Notes: generated by a model from the sequence alone, not told the origin. DNA of 64,000 bases from Maridesulfovibrio bastinii DSM 16055 (GCF_000429985.1 NZ_AUCX01000017.1:56986-120985), one strand, 5' to 3'; positions 17,251 through 26,895 are shown, numbered from the stretch's first letter. Program-made: numbers and translations.

Positions 17251-17931
17251 TTAACAGCACTCCTTACAGCCGACAAAACAAGCGGCCCTTCTACCTAATA
17301 TATCTGTAACTTCATCTATAAGTTCAGGCGTGTAACAGTCTTCCCCCAGACGAAATAAAAATTCTTTCCTGTGAACAAACTTGAGTGACATACCTATTAA
17401 AGCTTCACCAATAACAACCATCTCCATTTTGTCGATGTCAGCTCCCAAAATAGCTTCAAGCATCAAATTTATATTTCTGAAAGAAGGTCTGAAAAATTTC
17501 TCTTCAAGCACAGGATAAAATTCACCGGGATTAGCCAGTTCCCTTGAAATAATTATCACTGCCCAGATAGTTTCAGGATCGACTATCAAACCTTTGACAA
17601 ATGTTTTGATAAACCAGGAGATCAATTCAAAATCATTTATTTCACCTGATTTAAGCATTGCTATCCGGTTCAGCACGCAGGCCTCTGACGGGAAAATTTT
17701 TTCCTTACGTTCGAGAATAGAATACAAAATAGCTTCGTAAAGCCCTTGTTTTCCGCCAAAATGATAGCTGACCGTTGCCAGATTTGTTCCAGACTCTTTG
17801 GAAAGGGCTCTCAGGCTGACCCCATTATACCCGTTAAGTCCGAACATTCTGGTTCCGATAGTAATAAGCTTCTGCTTTGTTTCATCACCCTGTGCTTTGC
17901 GGCCGCATTTTTTTTCAACTGATGCACTCAT
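17251..17931 (-). CDS. TetR-family repressor of the RND efflux operon
   Basis: A 226-residue transcription factor. The N-terminal TetR helix-turn-helix is clear (KQKLITIGTRMFGLNGYNGVSLRALSKESG..LATVSYHFGGKQGLYEAIL). The C-terminal region resembles the CecR/DUF1956 type. The protein ends in a striking cysteine cluster (ACFVGCKECC). It is first in the operon with the adaptor and pump, as is usual for autoregulated efflux repressors. The ATG at 17931 is preferred; an in-frame TTG at 17952 would place the start inside the proximal operator. Inducer unknown; the cysteines raise the possibility of a metal or thiol signal. Confidence 0.88.
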   Translation of the reverse strand: MSASVEKKCGRKAQGDETKQKLITIGTRMFGLNGYNGVSLRALSKESGTNLATVSYHFGGKQGLYEAILYSILERKEKIFPSEACVLNRIAMLKSGEINDFELISWFIKTFVKGLIVDPETIWAVIIISRELANPGEFYPVLEEKFFRPSFRNINLMLEAILGADIDKMEMVVIGEALIGMSLKFVHRKEFLFRLGEDCYTPELIDEVTDILGRRAACFVGCKECC

Positions 17932-17950
17932 AATCGTCTCAATTTTTTTC

Positions 17951-17962
17951 AAACGTTCGTTT
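17951..17962. promoter_or_regulatory. TetR operator-like palindrome, proximal site
   Basis: AAACGTTCGTTT, directly upstream of the repressor ATG. It matches the second site at 18000-18011 at 11 of 12 positions, with the same orientation and 49 bp between starts. Confidence 0.6.
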
Positions 17963-17972
17963 AATTAATTTA

Positions 17973-18001
17973 CAAATAAGACACGTTTTGTAGCTAGTCA
18001 A
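17973..18001 (-). promoter_or_regulatory. Promoter of the tetR-adaptor-RND operon
   Basis: On the minus strand TTGACT (-35) overlaps the distal operator. TTATTT or TATTTG (16 or 17 bp spacing) would serve as -10. The -10 is poor, consistent with a regulated promoter, and the proximal operator lies just downstream. Confidence 0.45.
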
Positions 18002-18011
18002 ACGTTTGTTT
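18000..18011. promoter_or_regulatory. TetR operator-like palindrome, distal site
   Basis: AAACGTTTGTTT, with outer bases extending the similarity to the proximal site (CAAACGTTyGTTT). It overlaps the -35 element of the operon promoter. Confidence 0.6.
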
Positions 18012-18185
18012 TAATTTTTTTTAAAATATATTTTAAATTGGATTATGCGTCATAACATGCCTAATTATTTTATTTTTATAAAAATCAAACTAGTAACATA
18101 CTGCCCCTAAGAGACTGATATCTATCTTTTTAAAAATTTCATTCCATCTTCTTTTTTAAAAATTTGTGTCACATAAACACAAAAA

Positions 18186-18217
18186 AGGCAGAATCCGCTT
18201 TTAAACGAATTCTGCCT
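18186..18217 (-). terminator. Terminator of the relA operon
   Basis: AGGCAGAATCCG pairs with CGAATTCTGCCT around an 8-nt loop with one internal mismatch. On the minus strand it is followed by TTTTTTG, 28 bp after the relA stop. Confidence 0.85.
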
Positions 18218-18244
18218 GATAAAAACAAAATAAATATAACAATA

Positions 18245-20419
18245 TCAGTTAAGTCTGATCGCCTCCAAAATACCGTCTATGTCTTTGACTTTATTAAGTG
18301 AGCGGTGCAGATGCCCGAGATCACGGACCTCAACAGTAAATTCACAGACTGAAATGCCATCAACTTCCGAACGAAAAGTTCCCGAATCAATGTTAACATC
18401 CATTTCGGTCAACACAGTACTGATTTTAGCCAGCAATCCTTTAACATTCCGGCATCTGATTCTTATCTGAACCGGATGAGCTGAATCTTCCTGCCCGCCT
18501 TCCCACGAGACATTAAGAAGTCTTTCGCTTTCAAGATTGGCGACATTGGGACAGGTGGAAGAATGAATAACAACACCACGACCGCGGCTGATGTATCCGA
18601 CAATAGGCTCACCGGGTAACGGGGTACAGCATCCTGCAAATCTTATCAGGACATTATCGACCCCTTCGATTTTGATCGAGCTGGAGCCTTTGTTGCCCAC
18701 AGGTGATGTTTCTGTTTTTTCGTCAGTACTTTCACTGTGGCTTTCATCTTCCTCAGAATCGAGAAGCTGATTCTGAACAGCGTAAAGCCTTTTAAGAACT
18801 TTCTTGGGGGTTATTCTGGAATACCCTACATTGGAAAGGAGATCGTCAACACTGCCGCATGAAAATTCATCCGCCAGCATAACAAAATATCCGTCTTTCA
18901 TGGCCTTGGAGACATTAATATTCATCCTCCGGCCTTCTTTTTCCAACATTTCCTTGGCAAGGGAAATGGAACTTTCCCGCTCTTCAGTTCTTATATACTG
19001 CTTGATTTTTGTTCTGGCTTTAGCTGTCTTGACGAACTTGAGCCAGTCTCTGCTCGGCTTTCGATTCTGATCGGTAAAAACTTCTACCGTGTCACCATTT
19101 TTAAGCTGTGTATTTAGCGGAACCAGTCTGCCGTTAATTTTAGCTCCAGTACAGTGGTTGCCGACTTCACTATGAATGGAATAGGCAAAGTCTACCGGGG
19201 TGGCTCCATCAGGGAGTTCTTTAATATCACCAGCCGGCGTGAAAATATAAACTTCCTCACTGAACAGATCAAAACGCAGTGAAGCCATAAATTCACGGGG
19301 ATCATTAAGTTCGCGCTGCCAGTCCATAATCTGGCGGAGCCATGAAAATCTCTCCGCATCTCTGGTCTGTTTACCGCTGCTTACTCCCTGCTCTTTATAC
19401 TGCCAGTGCGCGGCGACACCATATTCGGCAACCTGATTCATTTCATCGGTACGAATCTGGATTTCAATGCGCTCACCGTCCGGACCGATAACGGTTGTGT
19501 GCAGACTCTGATACATGTTGGCTTTAGGGATAGAAATATAATCCTTAAACCTTCCGGCAACAGGTCTCCACATGGAATGGACCAGTCCCAGAACTTCATA
19601 ACAGTCCTTCACAGAATCAACTATAACCCTGAAAGCGATGATGTCGTGCACCTGATCAAGCTCAAGGTCCTGCCGGATCATCTTCTTATAAATACTGTAC
19701 AGATGCTTAGTACGCCCATGGATGGAACACTTGATCTTATTTTCTTCACAGGTCTCTTCAATAAGATTTATGACCTTGTCGATATACTCTTTTCCAAGTG
19801 TTCTCTGCCGCTCCAGCCCTTTGGTAATGGTCTGATAAACATCAGGTTTGAGGTAATAAAGACAAAGGTCATCCAGTTCCCTCTTAACCCGGTAGAGGCC
19901 GAGCCTGTTTGCAAGGGGTGAATAAATATCCAGAGTTTCCTGAGCAATCATCACCTGCTTGTAGCTTTTCTGAAAATTCAGAGTATTCATATTATGGAGT
20001 CTGTCGGCCAGCTTAACCATGAGGACTCTGATATCTTCAGCCATAGCCAGAATCATTTTGCGGATGTTCTCCGCCTTGGCAACAGCTTTGGATTCAAAAT
20101 CCATCTTACTGATTTTGGTCACTCCATCTACAATATCAGCAACCTCGTCACCAAACAGCTCCTGAATATCATCAATGGTCGTATCAGTATCTTCCACGGT
20201 ATCATGCAGAAGTCCGGCCGCAATTGTCGGCTCGTCAAGATGCATGTCCGCCAGAGTTTTAGCGACATGGAGTGGATGCGAAAGATAAGGCTCTCCGGAT
20301 AGCCGGACCTGTCCTTCATGCTCACGCGCTGAAAATACATAAGCCCGCTGAATAAGAGCCATATCTGGATCTTTGATATAAGACCCAACTACATCTAAAA
20401 TTTCATTAATTCTAATCAT
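18245..20419 (-). CDS. rel: Bifunctional (p)ppGpp synthetase/hydrolase (RelA/SpoT, Rel)
   Basis: A 724-residue stringent-response enzyme. Domains in order: HD hydrolase with intact metal motifs (YLSHPLHVAK, LLHDTVEDTD, ADRLHNMNTL); synthetase (RTKHLYSIYKKM, DIIAFRVIVDS, YQSLHTTVIG); TGS (about 385-445, FTPAGDIKELPDGATPVDFAY); a zinc-finger/helical region with FAGCCTPLPGEPIVGYI; and C-terminal ACT. The intact HD motifs imply both synthesis and hydrolysis. The ATG at 20419 is chosen because the protein then begins MIRINEIL as in related Rel proteins; an ATG at 20470 would overlap the upstream gene by 49 bases. The start is two bases after the stop of the peptide-binding lipoprotein gene. Confidence 0.92.
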   Translation of the reverse strand: MIRINEILDVVGSYIKDPDMALIQRAYVFSAREHEGQVRLSGEPYLSHPLHVAKTLADMHLDEPTIAAGLLHDTVEDTDTTIDDIQELFGDEVADIVDGVTKISKMDFESKAVAKAENIRKMILAMAEDIRVLMVKLADRLHNMNTLNFQKSYKQVMIAQETLDIYSPLANRLGLYRVKRELDDLCLYYLKPDVYQTITKGLERQRTLGKEYIDKVINLIEETCEENKIKCSIHGRTKHLYSIYKKMIRQDLELDQVHDIIAFRVIVDSVKDCYEVLGLVHSMWRPVAGRFKDYISIPKANMYQSLHTTVIGPDGERIEIQIRTDEMNQVAEYGVAAHWQYKEQGVSSGKQTRDAERFSWLRQIMDWQRELNDPREFMASLRFDLFSEEVYIFTPAGDIKELPDGATPVDFAYSIHSEVGNHCTGAKINGRLVPLNTQLKNGDTVEVFTDQNRKPSRDWLKFVKTAKARTKIKQYIRTEERESSISLAKEMLEKEGRRMNINVSKAMKDGYFVMLADEFSCGSVDDLLSNVGYSRITPKKVLKRLYAVQNQLLDSEEDESHSESTDEKTETSPVGNKGSSSIKIEGVDNVLIRFAGCCTPLPGEPIVGYISRGRGVVIHSSTCPNVANLESERLLNVSWEGGQEDSAHPVQIRIRCRNVKGLLAKISTVLTEMDVNIDSGTFRSEVDGISVCEFTVEVRDLGHLHRSLNKVKDIDGILEAIRLN

Positions 20420-20421
20420 AT

Positions 20422-22095
20422 CTACTGCTGTATGCTCTTCTTTTTCTGAAATTCTTCTGGAATCCACCATTTGGTATAATTATAACCAACACCGGCAGGT
20501 GCTACTTCAACCCCATGGATTTTTTTATTATAAATCGGCAGCGACATCGGGACAAACAAAAAGCAGTATGGCTGCTCATTGTATAATATTTCCTGTGCCT
20601 GATCATAAATTTTCTTTCGTTTCTGCTGATCGAATGTCTGCCTTCCCTCTTCAAGCAGTTTATCCAGTTCGGAGTTTTTATAACAGGTCAGGTTCAACTT
20701 TCCCGGAACAGCATTTGAAGAATGCCATACTGAAAAAATATCAGGGTCCTGAAGGATATTCCAGCCGAGGATAATCGCATCAAAGTTTCCCTTATCAAGA
20801 AATTCCTTAACAAATGAAGCCCATTCTACAGTCCTGATTTCCACCTTTATGCCAATATTTTTAAGTCTGTTCTGGATAATGGTAGCAGACTTTATACGCT
20901 GGGAGTTACCCTGATTAGTCAGAATGGTAAATTTGAATTCCTTACCATTTTTAACAAGAATACCGTTGGAATCATATTCTTTCCAACCAGCTTCAGCTAA
21001 AAGCTCTTTAGCTTTTTCAGGATTGAAACCGTAAGGTTTAAGCTTTTTGTTATACACCCATGTGCCGGGTTTATAAGGTCCGATAGCCGGTTCACCGAGA
21101 CCGAATAAAACACCTTTAACTATTTCTTTCTTGTCGATTGCATAGGTTATGGCTCTCCTTACCCTGACATCCTTAAACAACTCTCTTTTCATATTGTACC
21201 CAAGAAAGGTATATCCAAATGCGAGATATTTAAATTTATTATAATTATCATCCCATTTTTTACCCTTGGTCTGAAAAGAATACTGCTGGGCATTGAGTCC
21301 CATGGCATCAATATTTCCTGATTTAAGCTCCAGAAACTGAGTTGTGCTGTCAGGTATTATGCGAAAAACCAGTTCATCAATATAAGGTCTTCCTTCAAAG
21401 TAATCATCATTAGCTTCAAGGACAACAGTACGTCCCGGTATCCATTCTTTAAGTTTATACGGTCCGGCTCCAACCGGGTGCCTTCCGAAGTCTGTTTTAG
21501 TGAGGTCCACTCCCTCAAGAATATGTTTCGGAAGGATATCCGAACACCAGGTAATGAGTGATCTTGCGAATGGTTTGTCGTATTCAACCTCAAAAGAATA
21601 TTTACCGGTAAGTGTAAATTTCTTCACAGCCAGAAAATCACCGGAATATGCCGTGGGAGTTTTAGGATCAATCATCAGTTTATAGGTAAATTCAACATCT
21701 TCCGCTGTCAGCGGTTTGCCATCAAACCATCTGATATTTTTACGCATATCAAATTTTATAATTTTACCGCCATTTAGTACCTCGAAATTTTTCGCAGCAT
21801 AAGGTACAATGTTCAAATCCTTGTCATATTTAAGAGGAGAAACAAATATTCTGCTGGCTATTTCATGGCTGCCCGAGTCTGAAGAAAGAGCGGAAACAAG
21901 GTTGAGAGGTTCGCCGAGCATAGGTTCGATAATGCGCCCTCCATTTACCGGGGTTGAAGCATTCATAATTTTTTGCGCAGAAACGTTTCCGGCAGCACTT
22001 TTTTTACCAGAAGGCTGTGAGGAACAGCCAATAATGGATACAAGCGCAAGGCAACAGCACGTCTTGATTAAAAACATTATATATGGTCTTTTCAT
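20422..22095 (-). CDS. Family 5 extracellular solute-binding lipoprotein (peptide ABC type)
   Basis: A 557-residue SBP_bac_5 protein, the type that binds oligopeptides or nickel complexes for ABC uptake. A lipoprotein signal is present (MKRPYIMFLIKTCCCLALVSIIGC). The mature part shows family hallmarks: FDMRKNIRWFDGKPLTAEDVEFTYK, GAGPYKLKEWIPGRTVVLEAND, VRRAITYAIDKKEIVKG and NPEKAKELLAEAGW. No permease or ATPase lies nearby; such orphan binding proteins may be scavengers or sensors. AAGGG precedes the ATG. Its stop is two bases before the rel start, suggesting cotranscription, and perhaps a link between peptide supply and the stringent response (inference). Confidence 0.9.
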   Translation of the reverse strand: MKRPYIMFLIKTCCCLALVSIIGCSSQPSGKKSAAGNVSAQKIMNASTPVNGGRIIEPMLGEPLNLVSALSSDSGSHEIASRIFVSPLKYDKDLNIVPYAAKNFEVLNGGKIIKFDMRKNIRWFDGKPLTAEDVEFTYKLMIDPKTPTAYSGDFLAVKKFTLTGKYSFEVEYDKPFARSLITWCSDILPKHILEGVDLTKTDFGRHPVGAGPYKLKEWIPGRTVVLEANDDYFEGRPYIDELVFRIIPDSTTQFLELKSGNIDAMGLNAQQYSFQTKGKKWDDNYNKFKYLAFGYTFLGYNMKRELFKDVRVRRAITYAIDKKEIVKGVLFGLGEPAIGPYKPGTWVYNKKLKPYGFNPEKAKELLAEAGWKEYDSNGILVKNGKEFKFTILTNQGNSQRIKSATIIQNRLKNIGIKVEIRTVEWASFVKEFLDKGNFDAIILGWNILQDPDIFSVWHSSNAVPGKLNLTCYKNSELDKLLEEGRQTFDQQKRKKIYDQAQEILYNEQPYCFLFVPMSLPIYNKKIHGVEVAPAGVGYNYTKWWIPEEFQKKKSIQQ

Positions 22096-22333
22096 ATTTC
22101 CCTTGTTTTTTCTTTAAAAATTACTCATAAAGTTAGTTTAGAAAAGGACTGCATACAAATAAATCAGCTTTCGGATATAAAACAAAGCTTAAATAACTGT
22201 CCCTGCAATTGACCATAACCTGATTTTACTTTACGGAAACGAGCGGAAGAAAAACAGCATAAAACACAATTTTTGATTATACAATAAATAACAATAAATC
22301 TTATGACAGGTGCATTGAGGGGTTCGTGCGGCG

Positions 22334-25300
22334 ATGTCACAAAGTGAAGAAACTGTAGTAAAAAATATTTTAAAATCTTTTATTTCCAATACTGTCCCTG
22401 AGTATATACTTGAGGGGTCTCACACCATTGTCAACAGTGACGGTGTACAGAAACAGGATATTAAAAAACGTGAGCGTTACTGGGACGTCGATTCACTTAT
22501 ACAGGGTGACGACTTCCAGAACTATTCTTCTGAGCTGGGTCTTAATCTTGCTGAAGAAAGCATCAATTATTATTGCAATTGCCCGGACTCTTTTTCAGGA
22601 GTTTGCAGACATGTTGGAGCAGCAGCTATAAAACTGCTGCATTCACTTGATACTGAAGAAGAGAAAGCCGATTCGGCAGTGCACACGGACTGGAGACAGA
22701 CTTACCGTTCATACTTTTCCACCGAGCTGGAACCTGAAGCCGGCAAGCATTACATCGTTTATAGAATGTACCCTGAGCCGGAACGTCTCCAAGTAGCCTT
22801 TTTTCGCTGCCGGCAGAACAAATCAGGCCTTTCTCAAGTTCAAAACGAAATAGATCTTGAAAAAATCATTCAGAATCCGGAATGGTGTGAAACAGCACCG
22901 AGTCTTCCGATTGTTGCTGAACAGATCGGCCATTATCTTGATTACCGGGGACACAGAGTTGAAATCCCGGCAGGCCTCCACGCCTGGTTTTTCCGCACCA
23001 TCAAGGACGAATATTATCTCTTCCTGAGAGACACGGATGTTCCGGTTCGTATTGAAAGCCGTACTATGCAGCTGCGTCTTTCACCGCAACTTACCGATGA
23101 AGGACTGACTTTCGATATTTTACTCTCCGATGAAGGGAAACCGCCTTTCTCCATTATGGATGACGATGAAGTCTTCTTTTACGGAAGACTGCCGCTGTGG
23201 GTATACTGGAAACAGGGTTTTTACCCGGTCCAGACAACGCTTGATCCTAAACTCGTTCAGGAAATGAGATTGCAGAAACCGATGATTCAGGCTTCTGACA
23301 TCCCTGAATTTCTTGACCGGGTCTGGACACAGATTCCAGTATCCGACCTTCACGGACATGAAGATTTTCTTGAAAAAATGCAGCCGTTCTTTGTTCCGGC
23401 CACATTTAATCCGAAACTTTATCTCAATGAAGAAGGCAGCCTGCTCACAATCAAGATCGATAATGTTTATGAAACCGAGCACGGAGAAATTTCTCTGCCC
23501 GGACCTGATCCAGATTTGCAGACAGGAAGCTACAAAGACGGAGCTAAAGCCTATCTTGTACGCAGAGCACAGGACGAAGAAAAGCAGCTCTTTTCCGAAT
23601 TGCAGGATATGGGCTTTCAGCCGAGAAGCAACTCAATCTGGTTTATGGAGCAGGAAGCAGCTATCACATTTCTGCTGGATTATTATCCCCAGCTTGTCGA
23701 AGCGTACAGAGTCTATGGTGAAAAGAATCTGACAAGATATAAAGTCAGACTCACCAAGCCTCAGATTGTGGCCGAGATTGATACCGACGATGAAAACAAA
23801 TGGTTCAATCTTGATATTGCCGTTGAATATGATGACCAGCGTGTACCCATCGATAAAATATGGGAAGCATGGGGTCAGGGCAAACGCTATGTCCAGCTCA
23901 AGGACGGCTCATATACCAGCCTTCCTGAGTCATGGCTCAAAAAGATCAGCCATAAGCTCAGAGCACTCGGGTATGACGCTGAAAAGCCGCCCAGACAGAA
24001 ATTTGAACAGTATGAAACACCTGTTCTGGATAAGCTTCTTGAAGATCTTCCTGATGTTAAAACAGATGAACATTTTGTTAAACTCAGGGAAAAAATCCAT
24101 AACTTCAAAGAAATACAGATTATTACCCAGCCCAACGGACTTAATGCGACTCTGCGTCCGTATCAGGCACAGGGCCTCAGCTACCTCAACTTTCTGCATG
24201 ACTATAAATTCGGCGGAATACTTGCTGATGAAATGGGACTTGGTAAAACCATTCAGACACTGTCCTTCATACTTTCGCTGCATGAGCGCGGAATCAACGG
24301 ACCAAGCCTGATCATTGTTCCAACATCGGTTCTTCCCAACTGGGAGAGAGAAGCTGAAAAGTTTGTTCCTCAACTTAAACGGCTTACTATTTACGGATCA
24401 CGCCGTGAAGAAATGTTCAAGAAAATCGGGGAGTCTGACATTGTTGTCACGACTTACGCCCTGCTCCGCCGCGACCTTGAGGAACTACTTAAATTTGAAT
24501 ATTCAACGGTAATTCTTGATGAAGCACAAAACATCAAGAATCCGAATACAATAACAGCAAAATCTGTCCGCAAGCTCAAATCTGATATGAGACTCTGCCT
24601 CTCAGGTACTCCAATTGAAAACAATCTGTTTGAATTGTGGTCCCTGTTTGAATTTCTCATGCCCGGGTTCCTCAGCTCACAGCACGCGTTCCAGCGCGGC
24701 GTTGTAAAACCGATTAAAGACGGTGATGAAGAGACCCTTGAGTACCTGCGCGGAAGGGTTAAGCCTTTTATTCTAAGAAGAACAAAAGCCGAGGTTGCCA
24801 AGGACCTGCCGCCGAAGATTGAAACAGTTCATTACTGCGAACTTATTGAAGAACAGCGTGATCTTTATAATGCTCTGGCAAAACGCCTCAAGGAGCAGGT
24901 TCTCAAAGATGTTGACGAGAAAGGTATGGCCAAAAGCCAGATGTCTATTCTCGATGCGCTGCTCAAGCTTCGTCAGATCTGCTGTCATCCTCGTCTGCTC
25001 AATCTTGATATGCCCGGACTTTCAACCAATCTGCCGTCAGGTAAATTTGACGCTTTCAAAGATCTCATCTTCGATGTTGTTGAAGGTGGACATAAGGTTC
25101 TGGTATTTTCACAGTTCGTGCAGATGCTGCATGTTATCCGCTCCTGGCTCAAAATTCAGGAAATACCATTCGCTTATCTGGATGGTTCCAGTAAAGACCG
25201 TTTTGAGCAGGTTGATATGTTTAACGACAGTCCTGATATACCGATCTTCCTTATCTCACTCAAAGCCGGTGGAACAGGCCTTAACTTGACATCAGCCGAC

Positions 25301-25543
25301 TATGTAATTCATTATGACCCATGGTGGAACCCGGCTGTAGAAAATCAGGCAACTGACCGTACCCACCGAATAGGTCAGAAACGTCAGGTATTTGCATATA
25401 AAATGATCTGCCAGAATACTGTCGAAGAAAAAATTCTAAAACTTCAAGAGATGAAAAAGCATGTTGCTGAAGCAATTATCCCAGGACAATCAGCTCTCAA
25501 ATCTCTCACTCGTGACGATCTTGAGATGCTCTTTGAAGTGTAA
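22334..25543 (+). CDS. SNF2-family ATPase with N-terminal SWIM zinc finger
   Basis: A 1069-residue cytoplasmic DNA-translocating ATPase of the bacterial SNF2 group. The N-terminal SWIM zinc finger is visible at about residues 80-100 (YYCNCPDSFSGVCRHVGA, CxCx(n)CxH). A long middle region carries the SNF2_assoc type fold. The C-terminal motor has motif I DEMGLGKTIQTL, motif II DEAQNIKN, SGTPIENNLFELWSL, and in the second lobe LVFSQFVQMLHVI, SLKAGGTGLNL and TDRTHRIGQ. Function in bacteria is poorly known; roles in transcription restart or repair are proposed for relatives. Monocistronic, with a strong terminator after the stop. Confidence 0.9.
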   Translation: MSQSEETVVKNILKSFISNTVPEYILEGSHTIVNSDGVQKQDIKKRERYWDVDSLIQGDDFQNYSSELGLNLAEESINYYCNCPDSFSGVCRHVGAAAIKLLHSLDTEEEKADSAVHTDWRQTYRSYFSTELEPEAGKHYIVYRMYPEPERLQVAFFRCRQNKSGLSQVQNEIDLEKIIQNPEWCETAPSLPIVAEQIGHYLDYRGHRVEIPAGLHAWFFRTIKDEYYLFLRDTDVPVRIESRTMQLRLSPQLTDEGLTFDILLSDEGKPPFSIMDDDEVFFYGRLPLWVYWKQGFYPVQTTLDPKLVQEMRLQKPMIQASDIPEFLDRVWTQIPVSDLHGHEDFLEKMQPFFVPATFNPKLYLNEEGSLLTIKIDNVYETEHGEISLPGPDPDLQTGSYKDGAKAYLVRRAQDEEKQLFSELQDMGFQPRSNSIWFMEQEAAITFLLDYYPQLVEAYRVYGEKNLTRYKVRLTKPQIVAEIDTDDENKWFNLDIAVEYDDQRVPIDKIWEAWGQGKRYVQLKDGSYTSLPESWLKKISHKLRALGYDAEKPPRQKFEQYETPVLDKLLEDLPDVKTDEHFVKLREKIHNFKEIQIITQPNGLNATLRPYQAQGLSYLNFLHDYKFGGILADEMGLGKTIQTLSFILSLHERGINGPSLIIVPTSVLPNWEREAEKFVPQLKRLTIYGSRREEMFKKIGESDIVVTTYALLRRDLEELLKFEYSTVILDEAQNIKNPNTITAKSVRKLKSDMRLCLSGTPIENNLFELWSLFEFLMPGFLSSQHAFQRGVVKPIKDGDEETLEYLRGRVKPFILRRTKAEVAKDLPPKIETVHYCELIEEQRDLYNALAKRLKEQVLKDVDEKGMAKSQMSILDALLKLRQICCHPRLLNLDMPGLSTNLPSGKFDAFKDLIFDVVEGGHKVLVFSQFVQMLHVIRSWLKIQEIPFAYLDGSSKDRFEQVDMFNDSPDIPIFLISLKAGGTGLNLTSADYVIHYDPWWNPAVENQATDRTHRIGQKRQVFAYKMICQNTVEEKILKLQEMKKHVAEAIIPGQSALKSLTRDDLEMLFEV

Positions 25544-25580
25544 CGTTTCTGCACAGATATCGTAACAACGCATCACTAAG

Positions 25581-25614
25581 GTCAGCCGAATCAGATTTGG
25601 CTGACCTTTTTTTC
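25581..25614 (+). terminator. Terminator after the SNF2 gene
   Basis: GGTCAGCC pairs with GGCTGACC around an 11-nt loop, followed by a T7 tract. It also shows that the TTG-initiated longer frame of the next gene (from 25597) is not its true start. Confidence 0.9.
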
Positions 25615-25626
25615 CTGGAGAATAGA

Positions 25627-26265
25627 ATGGAAACGAAAGCAAATTCACCTATAGTTGGTTATATCAACAGAAAAGAACCTCTGGCTCTTTCGGAGCAGTT
25701 AAACTTTCCTCTGGAACTTACCTATACTCTGGAAGAGTTTATAAACAGAATGATGAAGGATGACTGTTCAGGTCTTATTCTTGATATTCATAAAGTCATG
25801 TCTGAACATCCGCAGGAACGGAACCGTATTTTTGCCATCGCCTCCGGTTACCCCATTGTCCGCACCAGAATGGACAAATACGGCAACAGAATATTTATTG
25901 ATAATCCGCAAGTTCTTAAAAAAGAAAATGAATGGGATGCTAAAGTAAATGTCAGAGAAGAAGAAAGAGTTGAAACGGATATTCAGGCAAGCATAAGTTA
26001 CGAAAACGATCCGGCGATGGCTGACTCTATCAGTGTAAAATTGAAAAATATCTCTCTGGAAGGATGTTTTATCACTACAACTGAAGACTTTTCCGAAGAG
26101 CAGTTCATAAATATCAGAATAGAGACTCTTTCCAACAAACTCCCCATAGTTGCGGGTATCAGGTGGTATACAAATAAAACACATACCCATCAGGGATTCG
26201 GAGTAAAATTTATTAAAATACTTGAAGAACAGCGTGAGGAGATAGAAAAACTGTATTTCACTTAA
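25627..26265 (+). CDS. PilZ-domain protein
   Basis: A 212-residue protein with a C-terminal PilZ domain, a c-di-GMP receptor fold. The two binding motifs are visible: REEER (RxxxR) at the start of the domain and NISLEGCF (N/DxSxxG) about 70 residues later. The N-terminal ~110 residues have no recognised domain. The start is set at 25627, where GGAG lies six bases upstream; the ORF could extend back to a TTG at 25597, but that lies inside the upstream terminator. Likely a c-di-GMP effector for surface behaviour; target unknown. Confidence 0.8.
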   Translation: METKANSPIVGYINRKEPLALSEQLNFPLELTYTLEEFINRMMKDDCSGLILDIHKVMSEHPQERNRIFAIASGYPIVRTRMDKYGNRIFIDNPQVLKKENEWDAKVNVREEERVETDIQASISYENDPAMADSISVKLKNISLEGCFITTTEDFSEEQFINIRIETLSNKLPIVAGIRWYTNKTHTHQGFGVKFIKILEEQREEIEKLYFT

Positions 26266-26332
26266 GATCAGTCAGAGTTAAACACTTCTGTTTTTCTGGC
26301 ATTTTCCATAAGGTTCAATTAATCTTTCCGGT

Positions 26333-26803
26333 ATGTGCAATTTTCGCAGAAATATCTTTCAGACCATCTTAATATTTTTAATAGCTGCCTCTATGTCAGC
26401 TTGTTCACTATTTACCGGCAATCTGAAAGAAGGCATCAGCCTGATTGAAAAGAAAGATTACGAAAAAGCCATAACAGTTCTGGACTCGGAAATAGATAGC
26501 GCAAGGACTCCCCAAGCAGCAGCCAAAGCCTATAAATACAGAGGAATAGCAAAAGCGGAACTGAAAGATTATCGGCATGCCTACACAGATTTTCAAATAG
26601 CATGGAAACTCAGCTGCACTCTGGCACCCAAATATTTAGCAGACGATAAAGCCTCAACTAATGAAGAATACAATGACTGCAATTCAGTCATTCCTGAAAA
26701 ATTGCATGAGATAAAACATTTCTTGAGTGATTTTTCAGCAATAATGGCAACGCAAAAAGCAGCAGAAATTATGAGTAAAAAATATCCGGCTTTTGCCAGA
26801 TAA
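26333..26803 (+). CDS. Small TPR-like lipoprotein
   Basis: A 156-residue predicted lipoprotein. The N-terminus is a signal peptide with lipobox ASMSACS. The mature part has TPR-like helices (EGISLIEKKDYEKAITVLD, YKYRGIAKAELKDYRHAYTDFQ). Function not recognised; such proteins often scaffold envelope complexes. The ribosome binding site is weak. It follows the PilZ gene by 67 bp and may be cotranscribed. A convergent hairpin lies downstream. Confidence 0.6.
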   Translation: MCNFRRNIFQTILIFLIAASMSACSLFTGNLKEGISLIEKKDYEKAITVLDSEIDSARTPQAAAKAYKYRGIAKAELKDYRHAYTDFQIAWKLSCTLAPKYLADDKASTNEEYNDCNSVIPEKLHEIKHFLSDFSAIMATQKAAEIMSKKYPAFAR

Positions 26804-26860
26804 CAAGTTAGCCAGCCTGATATAATGTCTACAGTTCAAAATTTTCAATTTGCATAAACA

Positions 26861-26895
26861 AATAAAGCCTGCCGTAATTGACGGCAGGCTTTATT
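26861..26895. terminator. Bidirectional terminator between the TPR lipoprotein and peroxiredoxin genes
   Basis: A 15-bp perfect stem (AATAAAGCCTGCCGT with ACGGCAGGCTTTATT), loop AATTG, A/T-rich on both flanks. Confidence 0.9.

Larger units (their letters stand above)
17932..18244. other. Intergenic region between the tetR-RND operon and relA (313 bp)
   Basis: AT-rich. It holds the operon promoter with two operator-like palindromes (17951-18011) and, at its far end, the relA terminator (18186-18217). The stretch 18012-18180 contains no recognisable gene or site. Confidence 0.6.

Noticed and set aside
25597..25626. TTG start for the PilZ gene at 25597
   Set aside because: It lies inside the terminator hairpin of the SNF2 gene; ATG 25627 has a good ribosome binding site.
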